DNA of 64,000 nt from Cytobacillus oceanisediminis (lineage in GTDB: Bacteria > Bacillota > Bacilli > Bacillales > Cytobacillaceae): NCBI RefSeq assembly GCF_007830235.1, contig NZ_VLKI01000003.1, forward strand, positions 372,001 through 436,000. Direction: 5' to 3'. A program made the translations under genes and the position numbers. The notes under the pieces were generated by a model. It had not been told where the DNA came from. It saw only the letters and a list, made by a program, of their open reading frames with translations, and made no database searches. Of the stretch, positions 1 to 7,540 are shown one piece after another. Every line of letters starts with the position of its first letter. Within the stretch, counting starts at the first letter, position 1.

Positions 1-1
1 A

Positions 2-76
2 TTGAACGGAACCTATATGGAAAGCATGTCTGTCTTTGATGAAGCATGGCAATTGTATGTCCTTTCTGAAAGCTGA
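2..76 (+). CDS. yozE: YozE C-terminus (partial)
   Basis: Only the last 24 codons are present; the gene enters from before position 1 and stops at 74-76 (TGA). The tail contains FDEAW followed by Y, with an upstream LN..Y pattern. This matches the C-terminus of the small YozE protein of Bacillus (SAM-like fold, UPF0346) as recalled. The next gene is yodN, which is also yozE's neighbour in B. subtilis, so synteny supports the call. Function of the family is not established. Confidence 0.7.
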   Translation: MNGTYMESMSVFDEAWQLYVLSES

Positions 77-125
77 TGGTCCAATAAATTGAATCCTCAT
101 GTTCTTAAATGTCTTACGGATTTTG

Positions 126-152
126 AAACACTCCTGCATAGGAGTGTTTTTT
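126..152 (+). terminator. Terminator after yozE
   Basis: A 10-bp stem AAACACTCCT/AGGAGTGTTT with a 4-nt loop is followed by a T-run. It lies 50 bp after the yozE stop. Confidence 0.85.
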
Positions 153-308
153 AGTATAAAAATTTATATCTGTGGATTTAGAAAACTGTTCAGCTCAGGC
201 GCAGCGCTTTTCTGTTCGATTGTGATGAACGTACGGACGATTTTCAGGAAAAGTGCATATACTATTGTATTCAATACTCACGACTCAGTCATTGAGAGGA
301 TGGAGGAC

Positions 309-1004
309 ATGAGCAAAAGGAAAAAACCAAAGTACAAAATCGGTGATACAGTCGTGATCACTATTTATGGTACAGTCGGTAAAGTGACGGATGTAAAGTG
401 GCTTGATGATATGTACGTCTATGAAGTCAATAAAAGTGAAGGTCTCTATATGGAATCCAGCCTTCAAATGCTGTCTGAGTATGAAGGTGAGATCATGGAA
501 AAGGAGCATATTGATATCGAATATAAATACTTTTTTGGCGACCTTGTCCAGGTTAAGGGGTATGGTTCGGATCTTTTCAAAATAGTAGGCTTCAGGACGG
601 AGATTTGGAGATACAAAGAGGATGCATGGGAGGATGTAATTTATGAGCTTTCCAGAATAAATGACGGAGAATGGCTTGAGGCGGGAGAAGAAGAATTGAC
701 ACTCGTTGCAGATGCAGAAAGTGCAGATGCCTTTATTCAAAAATTAGGCCTGCTTTATATGATTAACAAGAAAGAAAAGCTTCCTGAATTAAAGGAAACG
801 GCCAATTCATTCCGCAAAGCTGAAAAAGAACTGCTTGAAGGCATAAAAGAAAGAAAAGTGCTGATTGATGGTTTGCTTGATATATATAATGATTATCGCA
901 TTCTATATGAAATGTTTCATGATGATGAGTATAAGCATATCATGCGCGTCATACTCAGAAAGCTGAAGCACCTTGCTAATAATGATGGAAAAAGCACCGT
1001 TTAA
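309..1004 (+). CDS. yodN: YodN-like conserved protein
   Basis: A 231-aa cytoplasmic protein of unknown function. The N-terminus (KYKIGDTVVI, then GTVGKVTDVKW) has two short beta-rich segments resembling KOW/SH3-like modules. The C-terminal third (about residues 140-230) is charged and helical, probably coiled coil. The frame is open back to position 99, but that stretch crosses a terminator and reads as hydrophobic nonsense. ATG 309 (MSKRKKPKY) is preferred and ATG 300 is the alternative; GGAGG at 302-306 sits unusually close to the start. The name rests on resemblance to B. subtilis YodN and on flanking yozE and yozD. No terminator was seen after it. Confidence 0.65.
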   Translation: MSKRKKPKYKIGDTVVITIYGTVGKVTDVKWLDDMYVYEVNKSEGLYMESSLQMLSEYEGEIMEKEHIDIEYKYFFGDLVQVKGYGSDLFKIVGFRTEIWRYKEDAWEDVIYELSRINDGEWLEAGEEELTLVADAESADAFIQKLGLLYMINKKEKLPELKETANSFRKAEKELLEGIKERKVLIDGLLDIYNDYRILYEMFHDDEYKHIMRVILRKLKHLANNDGKSTV

Positions 1005-1041
1005 TTCAATGTAAAGTTATTAAGCAAACACGTTAATGCTG

Positions 1042-1206
1042 CTAGTAAAACCCGGACATCAAAATATAAACCATAAACGGGATGCCAAACCAAACAACAA
1101 GCTTGTACCATCCGTTTAATAGCTTGCCATATAAGCTAATAATCGAGCTTTCTTCGTTATTTACATCTTCTTTTATTAGAGCGGCTAGTCTGGATATGCT
1201 GGACAT
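1042..1206 (-). CDS. Small membrane protein, 54 aa
   Basis: The minus strand from 1206 (ATG) to 1042 (TAG) encodes 54 residues behind a strong site, GGGAGGAAACTAAA before ATG. The first 35 residues are polar. The last 18 form one hydrophobic segment (VVWFGIPFMVYILM) ending at the C-terminus, which suggests a tail-anchored membrane peptide. It lies alone and opposite to yodN and yozD. I do not recognise the family. Reality rests on the ribosome site, the codon pattern and the coherent membrane segment. Confidence 0.6.
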   Translation of the reverse strand: MSSISRLAALIKEDVNNEESSIISLYGKLLNGWYKLVVWFGIPFMVYILMSGFY

Positions 1207-1402
1207 TTTAGTTTCCTCCCCAAAACATTTTCTTTAAAAAGATCATCATTTTAAGCTGCTTATCCCATATGTATGTCCTAAATAAGGAAAAATGCCAAAG
1301 AATAATTATTTTATTTGCAAATAAAGAATAAGACTTTTCTGACAGTTGTTTTGCATGAATTAAGAGAGAGCATCATACATTTTGTACAAAGGGGGCGATG
1401 CT

Positions 1403-1576
1403 GTGAAGGAAATAGAGGTCGTGATTGATACGGAGGAAATTGCTGAATTTTTCTTTCATGAGCTGGCAAAAAGGGGATATGTGCCTACTGAAGGAGAATT
1501 GGATGAACTCGCAGATATCACGTTTGAGTACTTACTGCAAAAATGCATCATCGATGAGGAAATCGAAGACGACTAA
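1403..1576 (+). CDS. yozD: YozD-like small acidic protein
   Basis: A 57-aa acidic protein starting at GTG 1403, preceded by GGGGGCG with normal spacing. An upstream TTG at 1382 is in frame but lacks a ribosome site. The sequence KEIEVVIDTEEIAEFFFHEL, followed by an RGYVPTEGELDELADITFEYL-type stretch and CIIDEE, closely matches B. subtilis YozD as recalled. Function is unknown. It sits next to yodN as in B. subtilis and ends in a strong terminator. Confidence 0.85.
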   Translation: MKEIEVVIDTEEIAEFFFHELAKRGYVPTEGELDELADITFEYLLQKCIIDEEIEDD

Positions 1577-1580
1577 TATA

Positions 1581-1616
1581 AAAAAAATGACGAGGAAAGG
1601 CGCTCGTCATTTTTTT
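1581..1616 (+). terminator. Terminator after yozD
   Basis: AAAAAATGACGAG pairs with CTCGTCATTTTTT around an 8-nt loop. It begins a few bases after the yozD stop. Confidence 0.9.
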
Positions 1617-1905
1617 GCGCGGGAAGGGGAGGAGCTGCCGCAAGGAATAGATTGCTAATCATACATAAGTTAGGCCAGTTTCAGATTCAAAAATTCCCTG
1701 CAATAATATCAATTGTGGACAAAATGACATATTGGCTTTAAGAAAAAGAGCCAGTTTTCGCAGAAAGGACTATTTTATCTCCATTCGAAAGAAACCGGCC
1801 AAAAGAAAAATTAAAGGAATCAATCCAGCAGAGAAACAAAAAGGGTATAAAAGAAAATGCTTTTTCAGCAATTGATAAAAAATTCATGGCAACCCTCCGG
1901 AAAAG
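1617..1905. other. Intergenic, no gene seen
   Basis: No reading frame with a ribosome site was found. The 64-codon frame at 1857-2051 overlaps the spo0M promoter and 5' leader and looks non-coding. Confidence 0.6.
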
Positions 1906-1931
1906 TGAAACTTTCTTCTTTCAATAACGTA
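1906..1931 (+). promoter_or_regulatory. SigW promoter of spo0M
   Basis: TGAAAC at 1906-1911, a spacer of exactly 16 nt, then CGTA at 1928-1931. This is the textbook extracytoplasmic-function SigW promoter. Transcription would start near 1938, giving a leader of about 130 nt before spo0M. spo0M belongs to the SigW regulon of B. subtilis, which fits. Confidence 0.88.
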
Positions 1932-2067
1932 TATCTTTATGAAAGAACTTCTTTGTTTATATATAGTAGAAGCCGCCGGAAAAGGTTAAAAAAGTTGGCG
2001 GGATGGAAGGTGAAACTTCCTTGCAAAGAGAAATTTATAAATATAATCTGACTAGGGAGAGAAGAAC

Positions 2068-2838
2068 ATGTCATTTTTTAACAAGGTCTTGGCAAGTGTG
2101 GGAATTGGATCTGCAAAAGTGGATACCAAGCTTGAAAGAGATACTGTTTCACCTGGAGAAGCTTTAAGGGGTGTTGTGGAAATTACAGGAGGTAATACCG
2201 AACAGAAAATAGACGATATTTATCTTTCATTGAATACAACTTATATAAAGGAATCAGATGATAAAAAGTATACAGTCTCGGGGTTGATTGACCGTTTCAG
2301 GCTGGCGGAAACGTTTACCCTTGCTGCAAATGAGCGTAAGGAAATTCCGTTTACCTTTAATTTGCCTTCTGATACCCCGTTATCTTTTGGCAAGACGAAA
2401 ATATGGGTTGCGACTGGGCTGGATATTAAAAATGCAGTGGATCCAACAGATCAGGATTTTATCAGAGTTATTCCCAACCCCTTAATGGATTCGGTTTTAA
2501 ACGCTGTATCAAGTATGGGGTTCCGTTTACGAGAAGCTGAATGCGAGCAGGCTCCGCACCGTCTTCGCCGCAGGCTGCCATTTATACAGGAGTTTGAATT
2601 TGTGCCGGTATCCGGGCCTTTTAGAGGCCGCCTTGATGAATTGGAAGTTGTATTTTTCCCTCAGTCAAGCGGAGAGACAGAAATACTTATTCAGGTAGAC
2701 CGCAGAGCAAGAGGGCTCGGCGGATTCCTGGCAGAAGCGCTTGAAATGGATGAATCATATGTCCGTTTTACAGTAACAAATGGAGATATCCCTTATATGC
2801 AGCAAAAGCTGCAATCGGTGATAGCAAAATATGCCTAA
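2068..2838 (+). CDS. spo0M: Sporulation-control protein Spo0M
   Basis: A 256-aa cytoplasmic protein of the SpoOM family (arrestin-like beta sandwich), known in B. subtilis for effects on sporulation and cytoskeletal functions. It begins MSFFNKVLASVGIGSAKVDT, has the early pattern SPGEALRGVVEITGG, and has the family's usual length. The start ATG is preceded by GGGAGAG. It is monocistronic: the SigW promoter lies at 1906-1931 and a terminator follows at 2861. No truncation or missing segment is visible. Confidence 0.93.
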   Translation: MSFFNKVLASVGIGSAKVDTKLERDTVSPGEALRGVVEITGGNTEQKIDDIYLSLNTTYIKESDDKKYTVSGLIDRFRLAETFTLAANERKEIPFTFNLPSDTPLSFGKTKIWVATGLDIKNAVDPTDQDFIRVIPNPLMDSVLNAVSSMGFRLREAECEQAPHRLRRRLPFIQEFEFVPVSGPFRGRLDELEVVFFPQSSGETEILIQVDRRARGLGGFLAEALEMDESYVRFTVTNGDIPYMQQKLQSVIAKYA

Positions 2839-2860
2839 TTGTTGGATTGTGACAAAATGG

Positions 2861-2889
2861 AAACGATGGGGAGTGCCCATCGTTTTTTT
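2861..2889 (+). terminator. Terminator after spo0M
   Basis: AAACGATGGG pairs with CCCATCGTTT around a short loop, followed by T7. Confidence 0.9.
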
Positions 2890-2902
2890 ATTCTGTAAAA
2901 AA

Positions 2903-3772
2903 TTAAGTCAGCAAGGTTTTTAGAAAATCCTGTCCTTTTAAAAATGGAGTGATTAACGCATACAGCCTTGAATCCGGCAGCCTTTTCTCTTCGTCAGAGA
3001 TTATTCCATGAACGCCGAGCCGCTGCATATCTGCAAATTGGTATTGTTTTTTTATGGTCCAGGAGTAAATGTCATATCCGAATAACTCAGCTTGTTTGAT
3101 GAAGGATTTGGAGAGTAAAAGATGGTGGACAGATAGAAAAGAGGCGAATTGGCGGTAGGAAGCTAAATGAAACATATCCAGCTGCTTGCTAAGCAGTATG
3201 CCTGCCGGGATATCTGGAGCAAGCTTGTGAAATTTTTTCATTTCATTCACATGGAAGGATTGGACTTTGATGTTTTTGACGAGTTGCCCGTCTTTTTTGT
3301 AGCTCATTAACATCTCGGCAAGGACTTCCGTCATGCCAGGCTGATTTTCCGGAGCTTTCATTTCAATCAATAATCCGACTTTTCCGGTAAAGCGATCTAA
3401 TACCTCATTAAGAAGCGGAACTTTTTCCCCCGCAAATTCAGGGGAAAACCAAGAACCAGCGTCAAGTTTTTTAATTTCGTCAACAGTCAGATCTCCAATA
3501 AACCCTTCCCCATCTGTAGTCCTTTGAACGTCTGCATCATGAATGACAACGAGATGTCCATCTTTGCTGAACCTCACATCCAGCTCAATATAATCAAAGC
3601 CTAAATCGACAGCCTTTTCAAAGGATGCTATCGTATTTTCCGGCGCATAAGTGGACGCTCCCCGATGGGCTATGGATTGAAAGGGCATGAGAGGCTGAAA
3701 AAAGTAAGAAAATGAGGTTAAAAGCAGACCGATAATGATTGAAAACAAGAATGGCTTTTTAGAAACCCTCAA
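2903..3772 (-). CDS. Membrane-anchored glycerophosphodiester phosphodiesterase
   Basis: A 289-aa GDPD-family enzyme predicted to hydrolyse glycerophosphodiesters to glycerol 3-phosphate and an alcohol outside the membrane. An N-terminal hydrophobic segment (residues 8-27) is an uncleaved anchor or signal. The catalytic core begins at HRGA (about 37) with PENT, then ELDV and HD, the metal and acid-base residues of the family. TTG is the likely start because AGGGG sits 9 nt upstream; the nearby ATG runs into a stop in its own frame. A promoter overlapped by a cre site lies just upstream, linking it to carbon control as for the glp genes at 53-58 kb. No glpT-like transporter is adjacent. Confidence 0.88.
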   Translation of the reverse strand: MRVSKKPFLFSIIIGLLLTSFSYFFQPLMPFQSIAHRGASTYAPENTIASFEKAVDLGFDYIELDVRFSKDGHLVVIHDADVQRTTDGEGFIGDLTVDEIKKLDAGSWFSPEFAGEKVPLLNEVLDRFTGKVGLLIEMKAPENQPGMTEVLAEMLMSYKKDGQLVKNIKVQSFHVNEMKKFHKLAPDIPAGILLSKQLDMFHLASYRQFASFLSVHHLLLSKSFIKQAELFGYDIYSWTIKKQYQFADMQRLGVHGIISDEEKRLPDSRLYALITPFLKGQDFLKTLLT

Positions 3773-3804
3773 TTTTCATCACCCCTATTAAAAGTCATTT
3801 GTAT

Positions 3805-3841
3805 ATACTATGCGGGGTGGACTAATTTGAAAGCGGTTTCA
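3805..3841 (-). promoter_or_regulatory. Promoter with cre site for GDPD gene
   Basis: On the minus strand TTTCAA (3832-3827), a 16-nt spacer and TAGTAT (3810-3805) form a SigA-like promoter. A perfect CcpA operator, TGAAAGCGGTTTCA at 3828-3841 (consensus WGWAANCGNTNWCA), overlaps the -35. Glucose repression of the phosphodiesterase gene is inferred. Confidence 0.75.
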
Positions 3842-4015
3842 TTATAAAAATTTTCGCGAATCGACAAAACTAGAACTTTTTTGATGAAGGAAACGACAAG
3901 AAAAATGGCTAATTAAACAATAATAATACCTGATTATATTAGTAAGGACCAGATTTTGGAGAAAAGCATGGTTGCAATATAGTTTCATGAAGCCGAAATT
4001 CTTTGGAGAAGGGGC

Positions 4016-4150
4016 AGAATGGTCGCCATGGAGCGTTCATGAGGACGATATTCTTCCGAGGAGAGGGAGAATGGTCGCCATGGAGCGTTCATGAGGACGA
4101 ATTACCACGAAGAAAGAGGAGAATGGTCGTCATAGAGCATTTCATCAGGA
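4016..4150 (+). repeat. Three tandem 52-bp repeats
   Basis: Units start at 4016, 4068 and 4120, exactly 52 bp apart. The first two share a 33-bp identical core beginning AGAATGGTCGCCATGGAGCG; the third is diverged. Each core carries a purine-rich stretch followed by ATG and a short frame (MVAMERS twice, then MVVIEHFIRKSS). The array lies in the roughly 380-bp gap before yodL, in which no other gene is seen. Confidence 0.8.
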
Positions 4151-4219
4151 AATCTTCATAAACAGAAGAAGTGTTCCAAGAGTAAAAGGGTGATACCACA
4201 AAACCGAGGGGGATGCCAT

Positions 4220-4528
4220 ATGCTGAAGGAATTAACCAGGATCAGAAGAAAAGAGTATGATGTGACGATTTTCCAAACACCCAAGTTTAGGGAGAAAAAG
4301 GGGTTTCAGCAAGTTTACCGCTTGAATGTCAAGGGATCAACACATGAGGAATGCCTTGATTCTGTTTTTAGAAGGTTTAATGTCCCTGACAGGATCCCTA
4401 TTGACTTTAATGGCCGATTTATTTCTACGGGAGACATTCTTTATATTGATGAAGGCCGGAGAGGACAGTTTTATTATCAGCTTAAGCCGGGCGGCTGGGA
4501 GGAAATAAATCGTATACATATTCGATAA
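4220..4528 (+). CDS. yodL: YodL-like protein
   Basis: A 102-aa protein matching B. subtilis YodL as recalled: YDVTIFQTPKFREKKGF near the N-terminus, then RFNVPDRIP, GDILYIDEGR and YYQLKPGGW. In B. subtilis, YodL is a sporulation-expressed protein whose expression disturbs MreB-dependent cell shape. ATG 4220 is chosen because GAGGGGG precedes it by 7 nt; the GTG at 4190 has no such site. deoD follows downstream as in B. subtilis. The tandem 52-bp repeats form most of its upstream region. Confidence 0.85.
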   Translation: MLKELTRIRRKEYDVTIFQTPKFREKKGFQQVYRLNVKGSTHEECLDSVFRRFNVPDRIPIDFNGRFISTGDILYIDEGRRGQFYYQLKPGGWEEINRIHIR

Positions 4529-4543
4529 TACATAATTTAACGG

Positions 4544-4570
4544 GAGGAGAGCGGGAAGCTCTCCTCTTTA
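4544..4570 (+). terminator. Terminator after yodL
   Basis: GAGGAGAGC/GCTCTCCTC is a perfect 9-bp stem with a 5-nt loop, followed by a short T-rich tail. Confidence 0.75.
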
Positions 4571-4588
4571 TGTTCCCAAAACAATAAA

Positions 4589-4741
4589 CTATTCTGTTAT
4601 GTTGGACCCAGGGCTGTTTTTGCGTTTATTGGCCGTATATTCTTTACCATGGGCTTCCTGCTCGGCAATGATTGCTTCAGCAGGAATATGGTTATTTTTC
4701 TTTGGCGAATTTATGCGGTTCCGATGCTTTTTGCCCATCAT
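4589..4741 (-). CDS. Small basic protein, 50 aa
   Basis: Minus-strand frame from tandem ATGs (4741/4738) to TAG at 4589, preceded by GGGAGGGG. The 50 residues are strongly basic at both ends (MGKKHRNR at the start; NKRKN near the end) with a central acidic-helical stretch (AEAIIAEQEAHGKEY). This composition resembles small spore proteins, but I cannot name the family. It follows the other minus-strand small gene by 13 bp, so the two probably form an operon. Confidence 0.6.
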   Translation of the reverse strand: MMGKKHRNRINSPKKNNHIPAEAIIAEQEAHGKEYTANKRKNSPGSNITE

Positions 4742-4754
4742 AACCCCTCCCTAT

Positions 4755-4883
4755 TTATTTTTTGCTTATTGTTTTAACTGTTTTCGATGTATGTGGCTCA
4801 GTATTGGCTCTTGATGATGGAGTTGTTTCATTGGCATGCTGTACTGCTTGTCTGAGTTTTTTGCTCATCCCTTTTTGTGGCAT
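4755..4883 (-). CDS. Small basic protein, 42 aa
   Basis: Starts at ATG 4883 behind a consensus AAAGGAGGT at about 8-nt spacing and ends at 4755. The product begins MPQKGMSKKLRQAV and is rich in K, T and S with a lysine-rich end. A longer in-frame extension upstream has no ribosome site. It is probably co-transcribed with the 50-aa gene at 4589-4741 and divergent from deoD. Its composition suggests a nucleic-acid-associated or spore protein; the family was not recognised. Confidence 0.6.
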   Translation of the reverse strand: MPQKGMSKKLRQAVQHANETTPSSRANTEPHTSKTVKTISKK

Positions 4884-4975
4884 GATTACGACCTCCTTTG
4901 GAAAAGCTATTGATAGCTTTCCCGTTTGGGGAAAAAACATGCCTTTGCTTATTTGTTTCTAAGTCATGCCACATA

Positions 4976-4984
4976 TGGTATAGT
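4976..4984 (+). promoter_or_regulatory. Extended -10 promoter of deoD
   Basis: TGGTATAGT fits the extended -10 pattern TGnTATAAT. It lies 52 nt before the deoD start. No clear -35 was seen, as expected for this promoter type. Confidence 0.5.
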
Positions 4985-5035
4985 TTGACTTGGAAGCAGT
5001 TTCAGAGGCTTCAGAACGAATTGGAGGTTTGAAAT

Positions 5036-5740
5036 ATGAGTGTACATATTGGTGCAAAAGAAAATGAAATTGCGGAAACGGTCCTTCTTCCAGGAGATCC
5101 GTTGCGTGCAAAATATATTGCAGAAACATTTCTAGAAAATGCTGAATGCTATAATGAAGTCCGCAACATGTTTGGCTATACAGGAACATATAAAGGAAAA
5201 CGCATTTCTGTACAAGGTACAGGGATGGGTGTACCTTCGATTTCCATATATATTAATGAATTAATGCAGAGCTATAATGTCCAGAACCTAATCAGAGTTG
5301 GAACCTGCGGTGCGATCCAAAAGGATGTAAAAGTCCGCGATGTTATTCTGGCGATGAGTTCTTCCACAGATTCACAAATGAATAGGCTTACTTTCGGAGG
5401 AGTGGATTTTGCGCCAACAGCTAACTTCGACCTGCTGAAAAAAGCTTATGATGCTGGTGTGGAAAAAGGCTTAAACCTTAAGGTTGGAAATGTTTTCACA
5501 GCTGATATGTTCTATAATGACAACGCCGAACTTGAAAAATGGGCTAAATATCAAATTCTTGCCATTGAAATGGAAACAGCTGCGCTTTACACGCTTGCTG
5601 CGAAGTTTGACCGCAAGGCTTTATCTGTCCTGACAGTAAGCGACCATATCTTAACTGGCGAAGAAACAACAGCAGAAGAAAGACAAACGACTTTCAATGA
5701 AATGATTGAAGTTGCACTCGAGGCGGCTATTAAGGAATAA
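5036..5740 (+). CDS. deoD: Purine-nucleoside phosphorylase, DeoD type
   Basis: A 234-aa cytosolic enzyme of the hexameric DeoD family. It cleaves purine (deoxy)nucleosides with phosphate to give the base and (deoxy)ribose 1-phosphate. Visible signatures are [13 protein letters not shown] at residues 18-30, [13 protein letters not shown] with VGTCGAI (phosphate and purine site), EMETAALY (ribose site) and SDHILTGE near the end (catalytic Asp). Length is typical. GGAGG precedes the ATG. It is a single-gene unit between an extended -10 promoter and a terminator, in conserved order with yodL and yodJ. Confidence 0.97.
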   Translation: MSVHIGAKENEIAETVLLPGDPLRAKYIAETFLENAECYNEVRNMFGYTGTYKGKRISVQGTGMGVPSISIYINELMQSYNVQNLIRVGTCGAIQKDVKVRDVILAMSSSTDSQMNRLTFGGVDFAPTANFDLLKKAYDAGVEKGLNLKVGNVFTADMFYNDNAELEKWAKYQILAIEMETAALYTLAAKFDRKALSVLTVSDHILTGEETTAEERQTTFNEMIEVALEAAIKE

Positions 5741-5746
5741 GCACAG

Positions 5747-5781
5747 AAAAACTGGTTCATAATAATGAGCCAGTTTTTTTA
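5747..5781 (+). terminator. Terminator after deoD
   Basis: AACTGGTTCAT pairs with ATGAGCCAGTT (one G-U pair) around a 4-nt loop, then T7. Confidence 0.9.
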
Positions 5782-5946
5782 TTATTTTATATGGATTAAA
5801 TTGGAATTCATTTGGCGAAGACTATTAATTGAATGATTAATGCAGGTTCTATGCCGTTTGTCCTGTTTTTTTCAGAGGTATGGAATAGTTGACGGGTAGT
5901 GTTAAAATAGTAATGTTGCAAAGAAATTTGAAAATGGGTGAAATGA

Positions 5947-6837
5947 ATGAAAAAGATTTTATTATTAGCGGGAACGCTTAGCCTGTTTCTCTCTGGCTGC
6001 AGCCAACTGGATCCATATATGGATAAAGTAAAGCCGCTTATCGAAAAAGTACCTTTCCTGCAAGAAGATAAGAGTATGGAGGACAACCAGGGTAAAGATG
6101 CATCTCCACAAGAGGTAGAGAATAGCAGTGATGAGGCTTCCGGGGATGCCGGCACAGAAAACAATAATGAACCTCCTGCCGAAAGGGACCCTCTTTCATT
6201 GGAGGCTTCGTACTTCAATGATGTTAAAGTGGTTAACGGAAAAAATGTAATCCAAAACCCCGAGAACGTTATGGTTCTTGTGAATAAGCAATTCAGCCTT
6301 CCAGATGGCTATGAACCTTCTCAAATGGTTATTCCGGATGTTTCCTTTTCATACGGAGAATTAGATTTGGAAAAAAGCTATATGCGCCAGGATGCTGCAG
6401 CAGCTTTGGAAGAGCTTTTTAAAGTAGCACAGAAAGCCGGAGTGGAACTGTTTGCCGTTTCAGGCTACCGCTCTTTTGATCGGCAGACTCAGGTATTTGA
6501 AGCAGAAGTAAGCAGAGTTGGAGAAGAAAAAGCTGTGCAGGCAGTAGCCTTTCCAGGGAGCAGTGAGCACCAGACAGGTCTATCAATGGATATCTCCAGC
6601 CGAAGCGCGAATTTGGAGTTGTCAGAGAAATTCGGAGAAACAAAGGAAGGAAAGTGGCTTGCTGAAAATGCCCATCGCTACGGATTCATTCTCCGATATC
6701 CAAAAGGAAAAGAAAGCGTTACTGGGTATAAATATGAGCCCTGGCATTTCCGCTATGTCGGTGCTGATGCCGCTACAGTCATTTATGAAAAGAAATGGAC
6801 GCTCGAAGAATACTTTAATATCGTGAAGAAAATTTAG
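5947..6837 (+). CDS. yodJ: VanY-family carboxypeptidase lipoprotein (YodJ-like)
   Basis: A 296-aa lipoprotein: positive N-terminus, hydrophobic segment and lipobox LSGC with Cys18. A disordered acidic linker (about residues 38-85) precedes an LdcB/VanY peptidase domain (about 130-290). Zinc-ligand motifs are visible: SGYRSFDRQ, then SEHQTGLSMDI with His and Asp, and EPWHFRYVG with the last His. It is predicted to trim peptidoglycan stem peptides (D,D- or L,D-carboxypeptidase) outside the membrane; specificity cannot be told from sequence. GGGTG lies 7 nt before the ATG. Its position next to deoD matches B. subtilis yodJ. Confidence 0.9.
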   Translation: MKKILLLAGTLSLFLSGCSQLDPYMDKVKPLIEKVPFLQEDKSMEDNQGKDASPQEVENSSDEASGDAGTENNNEPPAERDPLSLEASYFNDVKVVNGKNVIQNPENVMVLVNKQFSLPDGYEPSQMVIPDVSFSYGELDLEKSYMRQDAAAALEELFKVAQKAGVELFAVSGYRSFDRQTQVFEAEVSRVGEEKAVQAVAFPGSSEHQTGLSMDISSRSANLELSEKFGETKEGKWLAENAHRYGFILRYPKGKESVTGYKYEPWHFRYVGADAATVIYEKKWTLEEYFNIVKKI

Positions 6838-6862
6838 AGGCCTGATGTAAGGCCTCTTTTTA
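6836..6862 (+). terminator. Terminator after yodJ
   Basis: AGAGGCC/GGCCTCT stem with an 8-nt loop and T5. Its right side reaches the stop of the convergent minus-strand gene, so it may serve both. Confidence 0.85.
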
Positions 6863-7105
6863 ATTTCCTTTTTGCTTTTGGGCTTTTTGGCCGGTTTGAA
6901 AAAAATAAATGATTGCCAGAATAAAAGGAACGGCAGGAAGGAACATTAGGTAGCGGAGGCCGTTCTCTGCCCCTGATAAGTAGAAAGCCAAGGGAAGCAG
7001 AAGGATGCCGCTGACTAATGCAAGCTTCCACGACTGATTCATTATACCGGCAATCAGGCTGATGAGAGAAAGGGCAAAGCTAAGCCATAATAAGGCTGTT
7101 ATCAT
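6860..7105 (-). CDS. Small three-helix membrane protein
   Basis: An 81-aa protein starting at ATG 7105 behind AAGGAGTG. Three hydrophobic segments are visible (about residues 4-22, 27-45 and 50-68), followed by a short basic tail (KAQKQKGN). It is convergent with yodJ and shares its terminator. The family was not recognised; no catalytic motif is apparent. Confidence 0.7.
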   Translation of the reverse strand: MITALLWLSFALSLISLIAGIMNQSWKLALVSGILLLPLAFYLSGAENGLRYLMFLPAVPFILAIIYFFQTGQKAQKQKGN

Positions 7106-7318
7106 ATGTGATCACTCCTTTAAAATAGAAAGACTGGAACTCTTGAGGTTTGCAGCGGGCTGCTGAAAGGGTAATGGAGACGGCTAGCGGGCCATTTGAA
7201 TAAGCAGGTCATATAATAAAATATGTTTATACTCGCAAAACAATTAATCTTTTATTTTTCTGAATCTTTCCATACAGATTGCTAAACTGAAAGAAAATCG
7301 GTCAAAATGAGGGATTAA

Positions 7319-7495
7319 GGTAATTTTCTTAAAGAACTTACGGTCGGATATGCTGAAAAACTCCTAGAGTTTGAAAAGGAAAACCGTATATATTTTGAAC
7401 AGTTTGTTCCTCCCCGCGGTGAAGGCTACTATTCCAAAGAGTCGATCATTTTGTCTATTCTGGAGAAGCTTATGTTTATCCTCTTCATCTATTGA
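7319..7495 (+). pseudogene. Remnant of a GNAT acetyltransferase
   Basis: A 58-codon open stretch with no start reads KELTVGYAEKLLEFEKEN and then FEQFVPPRGEGYYS. This is the characteristic N-terminal region of RimJ/RimL-type N-acetyltransferases (FE.ENR..FE.F.PPR...YY). The frame then degenerates, and a neighbouring frame continues with EAYVYPL. There is no ribosome site and the acetyl-CoA binding half is absent. It lies within a 430-bp gap that otherwise holds no gene. Confidence 0.65.
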
Positions 7496-7540
7496 GGTAA
7501 TGATATATTAAGGTTAACTGGCAAGAAGGAGGCGTTGATT

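Noticed and set aside
99-308. N-terminal extension of yodN from ATG 99
   Set aside because: It crosses a clear terminator, has no ribosome site and reads as low-complexity hydrophobic sequence; ATG 309 fits the family start.
1857-2051. 64-codon frame before spo0M
   Set aside because: It covers the SigW promoter and leader, starts without a ribosome site and has no coherent composition.
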